A stretch of DNA of 64,000 nucleotides from Prevotella sp. E2-28 (GTDB taxonomy: Bacteria > Bacteroidota > Bacteroidia > Bacteroidales > Bacteroidaceae). A model generated the notes under the pieces. It had not been told where the DNA came from. It did no database searches and saw nothing but the letters and a program-made list of their open reading frames with translations. The translations under genes and the position numbers were made by a program. Positions 62,901-64,000 of this stretch are shown piece by piece. The DNA lies in the NCBI RefSeq assembly GCF_022024055.1, contig NZ_CP091788.1, forward strand, positions 2,108,001 to 2,172,000, written 5' to 3'. Positions within the stretch are counted from its first letter, which is position 1. Each line of letters starts with the position of its first letter.

Positions 62901-63039
62901 CAATTTCCAAGTTGATAGGAGTGGGAGAACTTACACGTACCATAACGTATTCTTCACCCATCCACTCGTCCTTGTACTCCAGCTTATCTACCGTGTACTT
63001 CTCAGTGCCATTCTTGCTATATATCTTCCACTTACCCAT
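56965..63039 (-). CDS. Large tail tip/baseplate-like protein (2024 aa)
   Basis: 2024 residues. The N-terminal 500 look like a baseplate hub (KWKIYSKNGTEKYTVDKLEYKDEWMGEEYVMVRV...). A central region has repeats ending in GIYDGI/GIKGDDGKTIK, a segment with Gly-Asp-Asp-Gly and Gly-Lys-Asp-Gly triplets (NGKDGANGEDGADAW) that is collagen-like, then Ig-like and CBM-like beta domains (NLMPNPIFAEYNPFTHG). Its size and place right after the distal-tail-like gene fit the tail tip protein of siphophages. It probably carries host binding and penetration functions. No peptidoglycan hydrolase motif was recognised. Confidence 0.75.
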   Translation of the reverse strand: MGKWKIYSKNGTEKYTVDKLEYKDEWMGEEYVMVRVSSPTPINLEIGDYLIYRGLTYSVFNVPSALKQARSGSYGEAFVCDNVKLSSLGAELADVRFHDIVLNDNDIHYTTLPTFSFYCATVDDLLDRLQANANKLTGRQWFFISPSYNRTVQRYSDNLAAQATAIILWENTFGSTHTEPDYVKQNVNISADKISVWDAMSFINKNFGLNFIRRDRVVVVGGEGIPTGHIFQYGKGNGLTSIERLSEDSQQVVTKLYAYGSNKNLPLRYYATVPYETSATVIYQDRALFDSEDVPALHLLVVDIDWKDDLFFEDDVKLAIGDSVVVATPREMYANPSIRWIWPDDDPNPDHNRQAYLNSDGKVALEIKSVLSGTFVIGQTNVYNQKIVFAFDDYSDGINFPSDHKENILQPVIPNNMAVNVLMLPGFPHYSLNDLCKCVYDSQNDVTKFYIRKTNEDSWPLEPFVVVDGSHLIEFSNEALRPYLISPNAAEIGIKEGDIFFTEEDDDNGLEDVHPSIEGMTVGDISGTSSTERIDEILSVDTIADDGVYIGEDSAAPNFNIYLKNVGFDLKKAYEKSGEGMIISLKDGYCGGRDFNVKGVHSADNGTWRLNVERCADDSLELFFPYSDSVAHGESAKANEPYQIRQGDHFVLTEIYIEDTTYIWAASVKALRKAILWLVNNDFTRFTYTPKVDNIYMARQQEEAEIYNLTSLHDKLKAGYIMEFSDSDLAVDGKIFIDSLSINENSDGGIPSYDVVLRNDKQVGTLERIQNKINSVSSIIAGGGAGLNNEQVRAIVDGYGEDLFLSKKKEDSAQSPIVFNKGLYVKEKYRYGFDSNGRVTAAELIASILQSPEFVEARGMIGKGFGVSLSDGSATMQTDNLVVLGQMIVNSLNIREVNYIGGVYMLTPAGSTVFGVLPLYTENNDTKITKEWTTEGSGDVVGYRLLWKADDGSVSTMNYWKQGDQAYCHTFNISEAGHYDNVSNKHYWRLVCRVGQMTIDDVVYHYADLANVINIYLYDDEDEPILNTEGSLLFKGYQQTVGFEQSIPSEGDKVVAFGSQSDTSRQAIIQISSEGIGSIGIYDGINDYGTLSDYEVHYFGKDAVRMRADKFMWTTAGSTPKPPTIYRGDWVVGTTSRWGDSWNYNNKRYTCCLSSGTTTEAPGTTPANWIEEKGIKGDDGKTIKTVTVFCPSIKQPTTPTGNTVPPAGWSLSPSVFGNGTDGTHAAWRELKGNNVNNAFVKERILIKATEATTLTLEFAASSESNYDFMAVGSLNTPIETRSNVTSLPTANKASGTESKSIDISLTAGEHFIDVVYSKDSSASTNLDRGWYKYTIPSGVTMEIEDNKIWASVATFENNVLSGSWSTPVQWDGTNGKDGANGEDGADAWTVIASPNPLILTQALSGTGGTTTFGLPLDINLTAKCGDGVATVGTPTSVSNNAGLTITAGSGKLTISEISKIDNEYKTRGTITCNIPLSYNGRSASLAFSISVGINLMGEFKTTIEGDVETSVAKSIGNAIDPSGQMTSFEQIGRYVRSSAENITTLQQTVGDEDSGLVKKTSEISQRVDDINLFVSETTNENLMPNPIFAEYNPFTHGTNSITGISSGLAYIRNTGDTSDFHSPWERYGGMLVKIGINSNTNASTQSVYAENSYVSNPRVHLTAGKTYTFSVYVAGINLSNNLGGDKRIAELSFYSSATGSSRTMKPIKLVNTTGNASKRFVQYAVTFTVASGYEYLTWIPLLDVGARKYNFYAIYAGVKLEEGGVPTVLSYDAIDGLIKTGISIENNSIKASTNNFSIHNNVTVKDGYVTRKFINDDIVENDYGAEQTFGIDTFGAMTSPDGAPIQGAMLRRVTTMLSITDNTQITYGAWFKPIFKVVGTAYTLQTIRALSDMIVLYTPLQINRTAPVVICLPPAKDMVGQELTVINAVYNSVDQSNPYPTVKLVLVDPYEFEELTPTWAYGDTGYGFFWPIEKNGSYSRTYNNLVITDYSSITLRAVEGVRSGTGSDSSMGEWVVVNAVKRNV

Positions 63040-63044
63040 CTTGC

Positions 63045-63575
63045 TTATACTCTTTGAACGAGACTACCGCCAGAATATACAATGTCTGTTGAAGGGTCAT
63101 TAACCTTCATAACAATTTTGAATATCAACCATTCCTCACCATTATCATTTTTCCACGTCGCGTCATCAGGTACGGATTCGAGTCTCACGTATTGCCTGCC
63201 TATCTTTGTGTGAGTACTATACAGCTTTATCATGCCCGCAGACTGCAACCATCCGATAAAGGCTGCAACCTTGTCACGCACATCATTAACAGATACGTCA
63301 TATTTTGTTGAATCGGAAGCCGTTAGCTTTTTGCACCCCAATTCAATCTCGATGGTGTAACTCTCACGAAGAAGGCCAGTAGAAGGTATGAACTCTTCAT
63401 CACCGTCCTCGTCAAGCCACGTTTGACATGCTGGTTTCTTAACACTGCCCATCAACTTGAATGGGATTGTTTTGCAAAATATACCCCATTCTGTAACAGA
63501 TTCCTTGACAGGCCACTGTACACCTTGCCCATCAAGTCCCATACGTTGTACATAGAAAGTATTCCAGTTAGACAT
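63045..63575 (-). CDS. Distal-tail-like protein (176 aa)
   Basis: 176 residues, beta-rich (ESYTIEIELGCKKLTASDSTKYDVSVNDVRDKVAAFIGWLQSAGMIKLY). It precedes the large tail tip gene by five bases and follows the tape-measure-like gene, the usual place of a Dit protein. Its own promoter lies just upstream. The family is assigned by position. Confidence 0.55.
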   Translation of the reverse strand: MSNWNTFYVQRMGLDGQGVQWPVKESVTEWGIFCKTIPFKLMGSVKKPACQTWLDEDGDEEFIPSTGLLRESYTIEIELGCKKLTASDSTKYDVSVNDVRDKVAAFIGWLQSAGMIKLYSTHTKIGRQYVRLESVPDDATWKNDNGEEWLIFKIVMKVNDPSTDIVYSGGSLVQRV

Positions 63576-63610
63576 TGTTACCCTGAACGATTAAAATAAA
63601 TTCTCCGTTG

Positions 63611-63618
63611 CAAATATA
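63611..63618 (-). promoter_or_regulatory. -7 element of the tail-tip operon
   Basis: Minus-strand TATATTTG, 36 bases upstream of the ATG. The upstream region is very AT-rich; no clear -33 element. Confidence 0.5.
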
Positions 63619-63713
63619 CGAATAATTATTGAATATAAATACATATTTACCGAATATTTATTCGGTTTCAATATTTTTTTGTATAAAAAGAATGCCGTTT
63701 GCGCAAAAATAAG

Positions 63714-63799
63714 TACATTTGCAATATAAAAGTAAGATATTCTTTACTTTTAATTGGTTAAAATCAAGGTGTCTGTTCGTAAGAACTGGCACCTTTTTT
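63714..63799 (+). ncRNA. Second candidate phage small RNA
   Basis: TACATTTG (63714-63721) is a -7 element; from about 63727 a stem AAAAGTAA/TTACTTTT is followed by a terminator: AGGTGTC-T-GTTC-GTAA-GAAC-T-GGCACCT, then TTTTTT. The total is about 73 bases and has no coding capacity. It opposes the tail operon direction and has the same two-hairpin layout as the RNA near 48.4 kb. Confidence 0.5.
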
Positions 63800-63843
63800 A
63801 TACAAAAGGAAAACGAGGCGGTTTGATTGCCGCCCCGTCTCAT

Positions 63844-64000
63844 TTACTTCACCTGAATCCTTGTTCCGTCAGGCGCAAGGTTGTGCAATAGATTATATAT
63901 CAACTCTACGCTTGCCGCATTACGACTGGTATTACCTGCGATTAATTGCAATTGAGTCAATTGGGCCTGTGCAATGCTCGAAAGTTCCCCAGTTAACCCT
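63844..64000 (-). CDS. Tape-measure-like protein C-terminus (partial)
   Basis: The last 52 codons before a TAA: helical, Leu/Gln/Ala-rich (LSSIAQAQLTQLQLIAGNT...LLHNLAPDGTRIQVK). The place, just upstream of the distal-tail-like gene, and composition suggest the C-terminus of the tail tape-measure protein. The rest is outside the window. Confidence 0.5.
   Translation of the reverse strand, partial: GLTGELSSIAQAQLTQLQLIAGNTSRNAASVELIYNLLHNLAPDGTRIQVK

Larger units (their letters stand above)
37184..64000. mobile_element. Prophage (left portion, continues past window)
   Basis: From the tRNA-Gly junction onward there is a CI-like repressor, excisionase-like HTH protein, tRNA cluster, recombination and replication genes, many small early genes, lysis genes and tail genes, in the order expected of a tailed temperate phage. 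No integrase, terminase, portal or capsid gene is visible, so these lie to the right. The size is therefore above 26.8 kb. Confidence 0.9.

Noticed and set aside
50262-63575. Diversity-generating retroelement acting on the tail genes
   Set aside because: No reverse transcriptase gene and no template/variable repeat pair seen in the window.
63658-63843. 61-codon reading frame on the minus strand
   Set aside because: It lies in an AT-rich spacer, covers the small-RNA promoter and terminator, and has no ribosome site or recognisable domain.

Overview
The window looks like chromosome of a Prevotella-like member of the Bacteroidales. Most upstream regions carry the Bacteroidota -7 element TAnnTTTG, several with a TTG about 20 bases before it. 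tRNA genes lack an encoded CCA. The trp genes are in the order B-E-G-D-C-F-A. The gene contents (DUF4270 lipoprotein, short GT5 glycogen synthase, TRIC-type channel, pectin-degradation enzymes) also fit. The genus is an inference.

Host part, 1 to about 37.1 kb. (a) A leftward pair of secreted glycoside hydrolases, the second cut by the window edge, then an MscS-type mechanosensitive channel. (b) A rightward trp operon with its own promoter, a 16-codon leader peptide holding three consecutive Trp codons, and a terminator with a competing pairing, i.e. a complete transcription attenuator. (c) An IS3-family element with an A7 frameshift site directly behind trpA, followed by a degenerate repeat array and a 155-bp palindrome. 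(d) A pectin module: a 1620-residue GH28-GH105-third-domain fusion and a pectate lyase. (e) Housekeeping genes: TRIC channel, lipoprotein-like sensor kinase, rarA, rpsA with a structured leader, recJ, recQ, panD, panC, glycogen synthase-like protein, DUF4270 lipoprotein, and a SpoU/TrmH-type RNA methyltransferase.

Prophage part, 37.14 kb to the right edge and beyond. The left junction is a 43-base 3' fragment of tRNA-Gly(CCC), so the element is integrated in that tRNA. The intact tRNA and the integrase should lie to the right of the window. Next come a CI/LexA-like repressor with operators over a rightward promoter, an excisionase-like HTH protein, three tRNA genes (Lys, Trp, Met/Ile) each preceded by a hairpin, and a recombination/replication module (annealing-type protein, YqaJ exonuclease, SSB-like protein with a DDLPF tail, replication initiator). 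About fifteen small early genes of unknown function follow. From 48.6 kb on, genes run leftward: tail proteins are transcribed from the right, then a lysis cassette (holin, DUF5675 protein, single-protein spanin candidate) has its own promoter. Two short promoter-to-terminator RNAs point against the late operon.

The least explained signals are the hairpins 3-4 bases in front of each phage tRNA (two of them the same 29-base loop-E/GNRA structure with compensatory changes), the two intergenic small-RNA candidates, the unimolecular spanin, and a tail protein with a deacetylase-like domain. All calls come from reading the sequence; no database search was possible.
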